This document shows positions 1 to 8,331 of a DNA stretch of 64,000 nt, piece after piece. Position 1 is the first letter of the stretch. Each line of letters starts with the position of its first letter. The position numbers and the translations under genes were made by a program. The DNA comes from DATKCT01 sp035513055 (GTDB taxonomy: Bacteria > Verrucomicrobiota > Verrucomicrobiia > Verrucomicrobiales > DEV007): NCBI GenBank assembly GCA_035513055.1, contig DATKCT010000036.1, positions 14,138 through 78,137 on the forward strand. Direction: 5' to 3'. The notes below the pieces were generated by a model that was not told the DNA's origin, did not search any database, and saw only the letters and a list, made by a program, of their open reading frames with translations.

Positions 1-2
1 GG

Positions 3-275
3 CTGCGCTCCTTCGACTCTGGCCCGGAACTGGATTCCGCCGTCGCCGCACTGGTGGATTCCGCCGTGCGCGGTCACCCGCAGGAAGCGCTCGAGTGGAC
101 CCGGGCCATCACCGATTCCGACCTGCGAGTCCATGTCTACGAATCCGCCGTCCGTATCTGGGCTGGGCTGAACCCTCAGGCGGCCTATGATCATCTCAGT
201 CAGTCCCAAGAGATTCCCGTCAGCCGTCGCGACCAACTCCTGCTGAGCATCACGCCGCCGGATTTGGCCCAATGA
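3..275 (+). CDS. C-terminal end of a repeat protein (partial)
   Basis: An open frame enters from the left edge and stops at 273-275, leaving about 90 residues of a larger protein. The visible part alternates helical segments with spaced tryptophans (LEWTRAI, VRIWAGL) and an NPQAAYDHL segment. This fits the W...(D/N)P..AA..WL helical repeats common in verrucomicrobial proteins encoded near ECF sigma factors. That family assignment is from general knowledge, and the repeat could be another TPR-like type. No catalytic motif is visible. The next gene starts about 165 bases downstream. Confidence 0.5.
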   Translation: MRSFDSGPELDSAVAALVDSAVRGHPQEALEWTRAITDSDLRVHVYESAVRIWAGLNPQAAYDHLSQSQEIPVSRRDQLLLSITPPDLAQ

Positions 276-439
276 GCCGTCCTCCGGCCCCCTGGCTCGC
301 CGCCCGCGCCGCTGCTCCGCGGCTTTCGACCACGGTCACGGTTCCTTGACCGCGCCGCGCTTCCAGAGACGCCAGCCCTTTCCTTCCCACCAGAGGTTCC
401 CGAGACAGACCCATCCGGCTCGCAGCCATCTCGATTTCC

Positions 440-1192
440 ATGCCGCACTCGCGCCAAAGCCTCAAGCGCTCCCACACCCCGGAAGCCATCCGCCGCCGCC
501 TCTCCCAGCCCAACGGACAGCCTGTCCTCAAAGACTTGGTCTATGGGGCAATCGATGGCGCCGTGACGACGTTTGCCGTGGTCAGCGGAGTCGCCGGCGC
601 CGGTCTGCCCAATAGCGTCATCATCGTCCTCGGCCTCGCCAACCTCTTCGCCGACGGCTTCAGCATGGCCGCCAGCAACTTTCTCGGCTGCCGGGCCGAG
701 AACCAAGCCAAGGCCAAAGCCCGTCGCGACGAAAAGGAACATATCCGCGTCTACCCAGAGGGCGAGACCGAAGAGATCCGCCAAATCTTCGCCGCCAAGG
801 GCTTTTCCGGCGACGTGCTGGACCAGATCGTGCGCACCATTACTGAGGACGAGCGGCGCTGGGTAGACACCATGGTCCAGGAGGAGTTGGGCTACTCCCT
901 CTCGAATCCCTCCCCCATCAAGGCCGCGCTCGCCACCTTCGTCGCCTTCCTCGTCATCGGAGCCATTCCCCTCGCCAGCTTTCTCCTCAACGCCCTCAAT
1001 CCAGGAACGATCCCCCACCCTTTTCTCTGGAGCGCCGTCCTCACCGGAGTCGCCTTCTTTGTCGTCGGCGCCCTCAAAGCGCGCGTCGTCGAGGAAAGAT
1101 GGCCGGTCTCCGGCATCGAAACGCTAGCCGTCGGGGGGTCGGCGGCCGCCATCGCCTACGGAATCGGCATCCTTCTCAAGAGCATGGCCTAA
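440..1192 (+). CDS. VIT1/CCC1 family Fe2+/Mn2+ transporter
   Basis: This 250-residue integral membrane protein matches the VIT1/CCC1 family, which exports or sequesters ferrous iron and manganese. The hallmark first segment is present near residues 34-55 (YGAIDGAVTTFAVVSG followed by GAGL), as is the NLFADGFSMAASNFL segment of helix 2. A charged cytoplasmic stretch at about 85-150 (EKEHIRVYPEGE, ITEDERRWVDTMVQEE) corresponds to the metal-binding loop rich in Glu. Three further hydrophobic helices follow. Length is normal for the family. The exact ion cannot be read from the sequence. A family A repeat core starts three bases after the stop codon. Confidence 0.9.
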   Translation: MPHSRQSLKRSHTPEAIRRRLSQPNGQPVLKDLVYGAIDGAVTTFAVVSGVAGAGLPNSVIIVLGLANLFADGFSMAASNFLGCRAENQAKAKARRDEKEHIRVYPEGETEEIRQIFAAKGFSGDVLDQIVRTITEDERRWVDTMVQEELGYSLSNPSPIKAALATFVAFLVIGAIPLASFLLNALNPGTIPHPFLWSAVLTGVAFFVVGALKARVVEERWPVSGIETLAVGGSAAAIAYGIGILLKSMA

Positions 1193-1195
1193 CGA

Positions 1196-1222
1196 GCATT
1201 TCTCATACCGCTTCGTCGCGAG
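1196..1222 (+). repeat. Family A intergenic repeat core, copy after the VIT1 gene
   Basis: GCATTTCTCATACC is followed by GCTTCGTCGCGAGG. The same two blocks recur at 14847, 36847, 36908, 39877, 49362 and 61796. This copy begins three bases past the stop codon at 1190-1192. Confidence 0.6.
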
Positions 1223-1290
1223 GCTTCTAACCTCGCGGCCGGCGCCCCTGGCGCCGCCGCATTCACAGCTCTCCTCCGGCTCGCCGGGCC

Positions 1291-2571
1291 CTACTGTTCG
1301 CCGGGGTAAATCCGCCCCTCGATCACCACTCCCACACAATGGGTAGTGTATTCGAATGGGTCTCCATCATAGAGGGCCACGTCCCCGTCTTTTCCCACCT
1401 CGAGAGAACCCACTCGCTCCTCCACACCCAACAAACGCGCCGCTCCCAGCGTCATCGCTTCCAACGCCGCGTCGAACGGAACCCCGTAGGAAGCCGCCAA
1501 GCCCCCTTCAAAAAGCACCACCCGGGTCTTCGGCACGTAACTCTCATAACCGCTCTGAAACGCGAAAGGAATCCCCGCCTCCGCCAAGAGGGCCGCCATC
1601 CGGACCGTAAGATTCTCCGATTCGCCATGAGTGCGCTGGAGCGTTGGATGCACGACCACCGGAAAACCGGAGGCGCGAATCGCCTCGAGCAGGAGATGGG
1701 CCTCCGCACACCCGTCCAGAACCAGAGCAATCCCGAACTCCTCCGCCACCCGCAGCGCCGCGGCGATGTCCTGATGCCGCTGGACCGTCAACAAGAGCGG
1801 AACCTCCCGCCGCAGCACCGCGCCCAACGCTTCGAGCCGAAGGTCGCGCGCCCCTGGGTCTCCCTCGTCCTCGCCCTCCTCGCCCTCCTCGCCCTCCTCG
1901 CTCCCGGCTTCCGTCGCCGCGCGTTTGGTCTCGTATTCCCGGGCCCGGATCAGCTCCGCCCTCAACAGAGCCACCGCCTTCGCCCGGGTTCCCGGCGATT
2001 TTCCCGCGCCGCGTTGCAACGCTCCCTCGCCTAACGATCCACAGATCATGGCCAGCGGTTTCAAAACGCCGTCGCTAATGTTTTCGCGGTCCGATTTGAT
2101 GATCATGCTCTGCCCGGACAACAATGCGCCCGGCGCGTGACCGGTATGCACCGTGGTCACGCCAAACTTTCGCACCCACGCGACCAGGGGATCACGGCCG
2201 TTGTAGGCGTCGATGGCCCGCAACTCCGGCTGCATCGGCGCCGATCCCTCCAGTTGCTCCTGATCATGCGCTTGGTTGAGAATGCCTGACAAACCCACCG
2301 TCGCATGAGCGTCGATCAATCCGGGAATCGCCACCGCCGCCCGCAGAACCTCCGCCCCTTCCACTTCCCCAACTTCCCCCGCTGTCCCCACCCGCACAAT
2401 CTTGCCGTCCTCGATCACCACCACCCCGTCCCGCAAGACTTCACCAGCCCCGGTGTGGAGCAGGTCCCCCCGGATGACTACCCGCGCCGGTCTTTCTCCC
2501 AGCGCCGCCTCCAACCGGAACGCTCCGCCCGCTGCCACCAGCCCCGCCATGATCCACCAAAACCGTTTCAT
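1291..2571 (-). CDS. Amidohydrolase-like secreted protein lacking metal ligands
   Basis: This 426-residue protein has an N-terminal signal peptide (about residues 1-23) and the amidohydrolase fold, including the composite beta domain ends (VVIEDGKIVRVG and VGSLEVGKDGDVALYDGDPF). It is collinear with the preceding operon gene, but the metal site is gone. The HxH motif reads DAHAT (87-91). The segment that is HHHTHRHDD in its partner is LLTVQRHQD. HH is replaced by DG near 286. The HTDD near 345 of the partner corresponds to QSGY near 339. An acidic low-complexity insert at 222-239 comes from a CCTCGCCCT tandem repeat (1871-1897). Likely a catalytically dead partner or scaffold. Translated 14 bases after the upstream gene. 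Confidence 0.8.
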   Translation of the reverse strand: MKRFWWIMAGLVAAGGAFRLEAALGERPARVVIRGDLLHTGAGEVLRDGVVVIEDGKIVRVGTAGEVGEVEGAEVLRAAVAIPGLIDAHATVGLSGILNQAHDQEQLEGSAPMQPELRAIDAYNGRDPLVAWVRKFGVTTVHTGHAPGALLSGQSMIIKSDRENISDGVLKPLAMICGSLGEGALQRGAGKSPGTRAKAVALLRAELIRAREYETKRAATEAGSEEGEEGEEGEDEGDPGARDLRLEALGAVLRREVPLLLTVQRHQDIAAALRVAEEFGIALVLDGCAEAHLLLEAIRASGFPVVVHPTLQRTHGESENLTVRMAALLAEAGIPFAFQSGYESYVPKTRVVLFEGGLAASYGVPFDAALEAMTLGAARLLGVEERVGSLEVGKDGDVALYDGDPFEYTTHCVGVVIEGRIYPGEQ

Positions 2572-2585
2572 GCCCTAACCTGCTT

Positions 2586-3959
2586 TCAGCGTTCGAAACA
2601 ACAGTGCTCGATCTCGCCGGGATGCCCCGCCCCGAAACCCCCGAAGGCCCATTTCTCATCTTCCGGATCGCTCAAATTAAATACCCGGCGGCCCTCCACC
2701 CACGTCTCCTCGACTCGCGTGTAGACGCTGAAGGGATCTCCGGAAAGAATGATAAAATCGGCGTCCTTGCCCGGCGCCAACGAACCGGTTCGATCCTCTA
2801 TTTCCAACATCCTGGCCCCAGCCAAGGTCAATCCCGCCAACGCGCCCTCCCGCGACATCCCCGCCCGCACCGCAAACGCCGCCGACCGCAGGAACCAACG
2901 CGAATCGTTGATCGGATCGTCTGTGTGAAACCCGGTCAATACGCCGGCCTGCTCCAGCACCGCTCCGTTCTTCCAGGCAATGTCCACGGCCTCCTGTTTC
3001 CCTCCGGGACTGTCCAACAGAATGATCGAACAAGGCACGTCCGCGGCCGCAATCTCCTCCGCCACTTTCCACGCTTCACTGACATGGTGCAAAATCACCC
3101 GGAACCCGAACTCCTCTTTCAAGCGCAATACCGTCAGGATGTCGTCGTGCCGGTGCGTGTGATGGTGCACCACCCGGCGGCCCTCCAGAACGTCGGCCAA
3201 CGCTTCCAATCCCAGATCCCGGACCGGCAACTTCGCAACATCCCCGCCCGCCGCCGCCCTCTTGTCCCGGTACTCCTGGGCCCGGACAAACTGCTGCCGG
3301 ATCAATGCCGCAGACTTGGCCCGCGTCCCCGGAAAAGGCGGATCTCTCCGTGAATTGGTCCCGTTGGCCATCTTGACGCCGCCCGCTAAACTGCCGTCCG
3401 CATTCCGAATGAAGAGATCCTCGATCCGGTTTCCGTCCCGCAGCTTCAAATAAATCGTCTGACCACTCAGCAAATGCCCCGATCCCGACATCACGTTTGC
3501 CGTGGTGATCCCCCCTGCCTGGGCCTTTCGGAAACCGGGGTCGCGCACGTTGATCGAATCATACACGCGCACTTCCGGCTGAATCGGAGCCGATCCGTCC
3601 GCTCCAGCCACTTCCCCAATGTGGCTGTGTGTGCACACCAAGCCAGGCAAGAGCGTTTTTCCTTCCACGCTGATCACCTCCGCGCCTTCGGGCGCCTGAA
3701 CCTCGCCCATCCGCCCCAACGCCGCGATCTTCGTCCCCTCGACGATCAAGATTCCCGATTCGATCGGTTCCCCTTCCACGGGAAAAATGCGAGCCCCGGT
3801 GAAAGCCCGCAATGAAGGCTCTTCCGCCGCGCCTGAGCCCGCCGCTACGCCTGAACCCGCCGCTGCAACGTTCGCCGCCGCGCAACCCGCCAAGATCCAT
3901 CCGGCCCTTCGCCATCGCTCTCCGCTCACGCCGCCAGCATCGCATGACGGCCCCGCCAT
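2586..3959 (-). CDS. Amidohydrolase family protein, probable lipoprotein
   Basis: A 457-residue imidazolonepropionase/prolidase-like amidohydrolase. Metal-binding residues are visible: THSH (110-113), the HHHTHRHDD cluster (265-273), HH at 291-292, and HTDDP from 345. The C-terminal TGSLAPGKDADFIILSGDPF block closes the composite domain. Residues 21-26 (WILAGC) form a plausible lipobox, suggesting export and anchoring, though the hydrophobic stretch is short. The ATG at 3959 has no clear ribosome site, and a GTG ten codons later is an alternative. It is the first gene of a minus-strand operon with the ligand-less paralogue. The substrate cannot be inferred; cyclic amides or dipeptides are typical of the family. 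Confidence 0.85.
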   Translation of the reverse strand: MAGPSCDAGGVSGERWRRAGWILAGCAAANVAAAGSGVAAGSGAAEEPSLRAFTGARIFPVEGEPIESGILIVEGTKIAALGRMGEVQAPEGAEVISVEGKTLLPGLVCTHSHIGEVAGADGSAPIQPEVRVYDSINVRDPGFRKAQAGGITTANVMSGSGHLLSGQTIYLKLRDGNRIEDLFIRNADGSLAGGVKMANGTNSRRDPPFPGTRAKSAALIRQQFVRAQEYRDKRAAAGGDVAKLPVRDLGLEALADVLEGRRVVHHHTHRHDDILTVLRLKEEFGFRVILHHVSEAWKVAEEIAAADVPCSIILLDSPGGKQEAVDIAWKNGAVLEQAGVLTGFHTDDPINDSRWFLRSAAFAVRAGMSREGALAGLTLAGARMLEIEDRTGSLAPGKDADFIILSGDPFSVYTRVEETWVEGRRVFNLSDPEDEKWAFGGFGAGHPGEIEHCCFER

Positions 3960-3968
3960 GCAAGCGCG

Positions 3969-3997
3969 GTGGCAAACGGCCCGAAACCTGGTATACT
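3969..3997 (+). promoter_or_regulatory. Promoter of the small leaderless gene
   Basis: A -35-like GTGGCA (3969-3974) and a -10-like TATACT (3992-3997) are separated by 17 bases. The expected start point, 6-9 bases further on, falls at 4004-4007, on or just before the ATG at 4007. The mRNA would therefore be leaderless or nearly so, and no Shine-Dalgarno is present. Confidence 0.5.
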
Positions 3998-4006
3998 GTA
4001 ATTAGA

Positions 4007-4225
4007 ATGAAGGAGTTCCTGCTGATCCTCGGTATCTTCGCGTTCTGGTTCGCCCTCCAAAAGTGGATCCTTCCCGCCTGCGGCATCTCGACGTGAATGT
4101 CGGCTTCCTGCCCGGTCGAGCAGAAGGACGGCGTGAAAGAGGTGAACAGAACGGCGGCTCCGCCCGTCTCGTCTCAAGACGCGCCCGCCAACGATCCCCC
4201 TTCCGCTTCCCAGACCGAAGGATAG
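4007..4225 (+). CDS. Small membrane-anchored protein with in-frame TGA (candidate selenoprotein)
   Basis: The ATG at 4007 opens a 29-residue frame: a short charged start (MKEF), one hydrophobic helix (about residues 4-22), then LPACGIST and a TGA at 4094-4096. The same frame continues without interruption for 42 codons (MSASCPVEQKD and onward) to a TAG at 4223-4225. If the TGA is read, the product is 72 residues: one membrane anchor and a soluble tail in which the TGA codon lies five residues before a cysteine (T-[TGA]-M-S-A-S-C). A hairpin at 4099-4129 lies at SECIS distance. Alternatives are a 29-residue peptide ending at TGA, a nonsense mutation at a cysteine codon, or two separate ORFs (TGA is followed at once by ATG). 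Divergent from the amidohydrolase operon. Confidence 0.45.
4099..4129 (+). promoter_or_regulatory. SECIS-like stem-loop after the TGA at 4094
   Basis: GTC (4099-4101) pairs with GAC (4127-4129). CTTC (4104-4107) pairs with GAAG (4123-4126). TGC (4109-4111) pairs with GCA (4120-4122). C4108 is bulged, and GG 4102-4103 forms a second bulge. A C4113-G4118 pair closes a GGTC tetraloop whose first base is a G 17 bases after the TGA. Bacterial SECIS elements usually show a short apical loop with an early G about 16-37 bases downstream of the TGA. GC-rich DNA forms such hairpins by chance, so this is only suggestive. Confidence 0.35.
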
Positions 4226-4282
4226 AGGAGAGTCGCAATAATTCGCCCTCCAGTTCTGCTCCGCCCTCGGCGCCGGGCTGCC

Positions 4283-4361
4283 GGGCTGGCAGCCTCGCCT
4301 CTCCCGGCTCGGCGGGAAGGGACCTTCTGCCTCACGACGGAATTCCGGATGAAATGCGGGC
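4283..4361 (-). repeat. Family A intergenic element, degenerate reverse copy
   Basis: Read on the minus strand this gives GCCCGCATTTCAT, then CGTCGTGAGG, then a GCCGAGC...GAGGCTGCCAGCCC block. These are the same blocks, in the same order, as in the elements at 14847 and 36908. It occupies most of the 260-base gap before the ABC transporter genes. The rest of that gap shows no gene. Confidence 0.45.
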
Positions 4362-4485
4362 ATGGCCAAAGCGCGCTTTCCCGCCCCGGATCCTGACATA
4401 AGCAGGGTCTCCGGGTCGCCGCTCTTCGCCGCCCCCCTTCCGCCTTTACCTTTCCGGTTTTCCTTCTCCCTTTGACCTTCTCCGA

Positions 4486-6354
4486 TTGTTTGTGTCTCGC
4501 CTTTCCCCAGCGCAACCCGTTCCAGCGCCCGTCGTCGAAGAGCCCGGCAGGCAACGCTACCTTTTGGGGCAACTCCTGCGCTTGACCGGTCGTTATTGGC
4601 CCCAATGCCTGCGCCTCATTCTCATCCAGGCCTGCCTGATTGCCCTAAGTCTCGCCAGCCTCGGCGGCGTCGGCTTGGCCATTGATCTCCTGCGCGCCCA
4701 GATCGATCCCTCGGCGCCCGCTGTCCGAGTCCCATTCGGAGCGTGGACGCCGCCGGATTCGAAACCCGAAACGGTCCTCCTCCTTCTTGGAGGCGTCATC
4801 TTTGTTGCGGCCCTGCTGCGCGCCGTCCTCACCTACGCCAACACCGTCGCCGCCAACCGCCTCGGTCAAGGCCGCATCGTCGTGGATCTGCGCTCTCGCG
4901 TATACGCCCAAATGCAGCGACTCAGTTTCCGCTTTTTCGACGCCAATGCCACCGGCTCGCTCATCAATCGCGTCACTGGCGACACTCAGGCCGTCCGGCT
5001 TTTCATCGACGGCGTCGCCATGCAGAGCCTGCAAGTTCTTCTCGCCGCCGCCGTCTACTGCGCCTGCCTCATCCGGGTCCATGCTGGACTCACCTTTGCC
5101 TGCCTGGTTTTCCTGCCTGTCCTCTGGATCCTTGTCACCCTCTTCGCCCGCTGGCTGCGCCGCGATTACGTCGAGGGACGTCGCCGGGTCGACCGCCTCG
5201 TCCTCGTCTTCGAGGAACTTGCCCGCGGCATTGGCGTGGTCAAAAACTTCGGCCTCGAAGGCTGGGCCGAGAAACGCTTCCTGGAAGCGAATGCCGCCGT
5301 GCGGGACCAGAAAACACGAGTCTTCCGCAAACTGACCATCCTCCATCCCACCGTGTCGTTGCTCAATCAGTTGAGCATGGCCATTCTGCTTGGCTACGGA
5401 GGCTGGCTCGCCATCCGCGGGGAGATCGCCATCGGAACGGGGCTCGTCGTCTTCGCCGGCATCCTCCAACAACTGGCCGCCCAAGTGACCGCCGTCGGCA
5501 ATATCGCCGACCACCTCCAACAAACGCTCACCGGCGCCGACCGGGTCTACCAAATCCTCGACGCCAAGCCCGATGTCGATGACCGGCCCGAAGCCAAAGC
5601 CCTGACCACGGCCCGGGGCCACATCGTCTTCGAGAACGTCTCCTTCCGCTTCCGCCCCGAAAACACCGTCCTCCACTCGATCAATCTCGCCGTTTCAGCC
5701 GGAGAACGCATCGCCATCGTCGGTCCCACAGGCGCCGGAAAAAGCGCGCTGCTCCAGTTGATCCCCCGCTTTTACGATCCCGACGCCGGACGCGTATTGT
5801 TAGACGGAGCCGGCTTGCGGGACTGGAAACTCGAGGACGTCCGCCGGCAGGTAGGCCTCGTCTTCCAAGAAAGCTTCCTCTTCAGCGCCAGCATCGCCGC
5901 CAATATCGCCTTCGGAGATCCCGCGGCCGGGCGCGATGCCATCGAACGGGCCGCCAAGCTCGCCTCGGCCCACGAGTTCATCGAAACCCTGCCCCAGGGC
6001 TACGACACCTTGCTCCAAGAGAACGGATCCAACCTGTCCGGCGGGCAACGCCAGAGACTCGCCCTCGCCCGCGCCGTCCTCCTCGATCCCGCCATCCTCA
6101 TCCTCGATGATCCCACCGCCGCAGTCGACGCGGAAACCGAACAGGAGATCCTCGACAGCATGGATGGCGCCATGCAAGACCGCACCACCTTCCTGGTCAC
6201 CCACCGCCTCAGCGCCGTCCGGCGGGCTCGCCGCATCGTCGTGCTCAATGGCGGCCGCATCGAAGCGATGGGCACTCACGCGGAACTCGCTGCGGCGGCC
6301 GGCTACTACCGCGACGCCATGCTAGCAGAACAACAAGGAAGCCTGGCCGCATGA
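4486..6354 (+). CDS. ABC exporter half-transporter, degenerate-site subunit
   Basis: A 622-residue type IV (exporter-type) ABC half-transporter: six-helix membrane domain in about residues 35-340, then a nucleotide-binding domain. Walker A is GPTGAGKS (413-420), the signature is canonical LSGGQ (517-521), and the H-loop histidine is H573. Walker B reads ILILDDP, so the catalytic glutamate is replaced by Asp542. That substitution marks the degenerate-site subunit of heterodimeric exporters such as TM287/288. Substrates of the class are lipids, peptides or drugs; none can be specified here. The frame opens at a TTG (4486), with a GTG two codons later, so the start is uncertain. Its stop overlaps the partner gene start (ATGA). 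Confidence 0.9.
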   Translation: MFVSRLSPAQPVPAPVVEEPGRQRYLLGQLLRLTGRYWPQCLRLILIQACLIALSLASLGGVGLAIDLLRAQIDPSAPAVRVPFGAWTPPDSKPETVLLLLGGVIFVAALLRAVLTYANTVAANRLGQGRIVVDLRSRVYAQMQRLSFRFFDANATGSLINRVTGDTQAVRLFIDGVAMQSLQVLLAAAVYCACLIRVHAGLTFACLVFLPVLWILVTLFARWLRRDYVEGRRRVDRLVLVFEELARGIGVVKNFGLEGWAEKRFLEANAAVRDQKTRVFRKLTILHPTVSLLNQLSMAILLGYGGWLAIRGEIAIGTGLVVFAGILQQLAAQVTAVGNIADHLQQTLTGADRVYQILDAKPDVDDRPEAKALTTARGHIVFENVSFRFRPENTVLHSINLAVSAGERIAIVGPTGAGKSALLQLIPRFYDPDAGRVLLDGAGLRDWKLEDVRRQVGLVFQESFLFSASIAANIAFGDPAAGRDAIERAAKLASAHEFIETLPQGYDTLLQENGSNLSGGQRQRLALARAVLLDPAILILDDPTAAVDAETEQEILDSMDGAMQDRTTFLVTHRLSAVRRARRIVVLNGGRIEAMGTHAELAAAAGYYRDAMLAEQQGSLAA

Positions 6355-8213
6355 GAGAGCCCGGCTCAAAACACTCCCGCCCAAGCGTCGCTGGAATCGT
6401 CGACCGCGATACCCTCCGCGGAATCCGTCACACGCGCGGCGACGAAGACGAACGGGAACAAGCCCCGCTCTCCTTCCGTCTCATCCTGCGTCTCTTTGGA
6501 TTCACTCGTCCTTACCGCCGGAAAATGGCCGGGCTTGTCCTCACCGTCGTGGCTCGAGCCATGCAGTTGCCGCTCCTGGCTTGGGGCGCCGGAGCCATCA
6601 TCACCGGTCCCATCGCCCGCGGCGACCTCGACGCCCTGCGCTGGTGGGTCGGCGGTTTCCTCCTCTTCGCTCTCTTCACCGAATTCACCTTCCGTTACCG
6701 GGTCAAATGGGCCCTCGAAATCGGTGAAGCCGTCATTCACGACCTCCGCGCCGCCTTGTTCCGGCGCTGGTTAACCCTGAACATGGACTACTTCAACACC
6801 CGTCCGGTCGGCCGCCTCATCAGCCGCTTGACCGGCGATGCCGAAAACGTCCGGGTCGGTGTGCAGAACGTCCTTTTTGTCAGTCTCGTCCAAGGCGGTC
6901 AGATGCTCGGCTGCGCCGTCCTCATGGCCATCGAGGACTTCAGGCTCTTCCTCGTCGTCCTCGGCATCGCCCCCGTGGTCTGGCTCCTCAATCGCATCTT
7001 TCGACGCCGCCTCGGTCAAGCCTATCGAAACCAAAGCGAAAGCTTCAGCCGCATCACCGCGACCATGGCGGAAAGCGTCAGCGGCATCCGCGTCACCCAA
7101 AGCTTCAGCCGCGAACAGGTCAACGCCGGCCTCTTCCGCGCCCTCGTCGAAGATCACGCCCGCTACAACTACGTCGCTGCGCGCACCAGCGGCATTTTCC
7201 TTCCTTTGCTCGAACTCAACGGCCAATGGTTCACCGCCCTGCTCGTGGTCCTCGGCGGAAACCGCGTGCTGGCTTCCGGCGATCCCATGGCACTGGGCAG
7301 CATGATTCAGTTCTTCTTCCTCGCCGGCCTCTTCTTTAGTCCCATCGTGGTCCTCGGGACCATGTTCAACGAAGCCCTCACCGCCATGGCCGGCGCGGAA
7401 AGGGTCTTCTCCGTCCTCGACACCGAGCCCTCGTGGAAAGATCCGGAGAAACCTGTGGACCCCGGGCGCTGCCAAGGCCGGGTCGAGTTCCGGGAGGTGG
7501 GCTTCGCCTACCAACCCGGCCGTCCCGTTTTGCGCGGCCTGAGCTTTGTGACTGAACCCGGCCAATGCGTGGCCGTCGCCGGAGCCACCGGCAGCGGCAA
7601 AACGACCATGGCCAATCTCATCGCCCGCTTTTACCTGCCCACCGAAGGCGAGGTGCTCATCGACGGCGTCGATACCCGGCTCCTCTCCAGCGCCTGGTTG
7701 CAACGCCACCTCGGGATCGTCCCCCAACATAACCACCTCTTCAGCGGGTCCATCCTCGAGAACATTCTCGTGGTCCGGCCAACAGCCAGCCGCGATGACG
7801 TTCGCCATGCCCTCCACCGGCTGGATTGCCTCGACGCCATCGAGGCCATTCCCGGCGGCCTCGACGCCGAAGCCGGCGAACGGGGTTCCCGGCTCTCTCT
7901 CGGGCAGCGGCAACTCGTTTGCTTCGCCCGCGCCCTCGTGGCCGATCCCGAGATCCTTATCCTCGACGAAGCCACCAGCGCCATCGATCCCATCACCGAA
8001 ATGCGCACCCAGAAAGCCATGCGTCTGCTCCTTCGCGGCCGGACTAGCTTCGTGATCGCCCACCGCCTGAGCACCCTCCGGCACGCCAGCCGGATCCTTG
8101 TCATGGATGCAGGGCGCCTCGTGGAAAGCGGCGCCCCCATCGACCTGCTCGAACAGGGCGGCGCCTTCGCCGCCCTCTGGGCTCGCGCCGGTCTGGAACA
8201 ACCCGCCCGCTGA
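6351..8213 (+). CDS. ABC exporter half-transporter, catalytic-site partner subunit
   Basis: A 620-residue exporter-type ABC half-transporter. An N-terminal basic/polar extension of about 45 residues precedes the six-helix domain. Walker A is GATGSGKT (411-418), Walker B keeps the catalytic glutamate (LILDE, Glu540), and the H-loop is AHRLS. The signature motif is altered to LSLGQ (515-519). In a heterodimer with the upstream subunit, its intact Walker B pairs with that subunit's LSGGQ to make one competent site. Its own LSLGQ pairs with the partner's Asp542 to make the degenerate one. The ATG overlaps the previous stop (ATGA), implying translational coupling and equal stoichiometry. Confidence 0.92.
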   Translation: MREPGSKHSRPSVAGIVDRDTLRGIRHTRGDEDEREQAPLSFRLILRLFGFTRPYRRKMAGLVLTVVARAMQLPLLAWGAGAIITGPIARGDLDALRWWVGGFLLFALFTEFTFRYRVKWALEIGEAVIHDLRAALFRRWLTLNMDYFNTRPVGRLISRLTGDAENVRVGVQNVLFVSLVQGGQMLGCAVLMAIEDFRLFLVVLGIAPVVWLLNRIFRRRLGQAYRNQSESFSRITATMAESVSGIRVTQSFSREQVNAGLFRALVEDHARYNYVAARTSGIFLPLLELNGQWFTALLVVLGGNRVLASGDPMALGSMIQFFFLAGLFFSPIVVLGTMFNEALTAMAGAERVFSVLDTEPSWKDPEKPVDPGRCQGRVEFREVGFAYQPGRPVLRGLSFVTEPGQCVAVAGATGSGKTTMANLIARFYLPTEGEVLIDGVDTRLLSSAWLQRHLGIVPQHNHLFSGSILENILVVRPTASRDDVRHALHRLDCLDAIEAIPGGLDAEAGERGSRLSLGQRQLVCFARALVADPEILILDEATSAIDPITEMRTQKAMRLLLRGRTSFVIAHRLSTLRHASRILVMDAGRLVESGAPIDLLEQGGAFAALWARAGLEQPAR

Positions 8214-8331
8214 TCCCAACCAGCCCGGATCTCTCACCCCTTTTCGGCGCGAGGCGTCGCGACCCTCGACTGACCAGGGAATAAACGGTTGAATTCAGGA
8301 TCGGAAATGCCTTCTTCTGCGCTCCACCGTC

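Noticed and set aside
4645..5676. 343-codon antisense ORF opposite the first ABC subunit
   Set aside because: Shadow with low-complexity acidic composition.
6771..8237. Long antisense ORF (488 codons) opposite the second ABC subunit
   Set aside because: GC-rich third-position shadow of a clear ABC gene; composition is Gly/Glu/Asp-rich with no motif.
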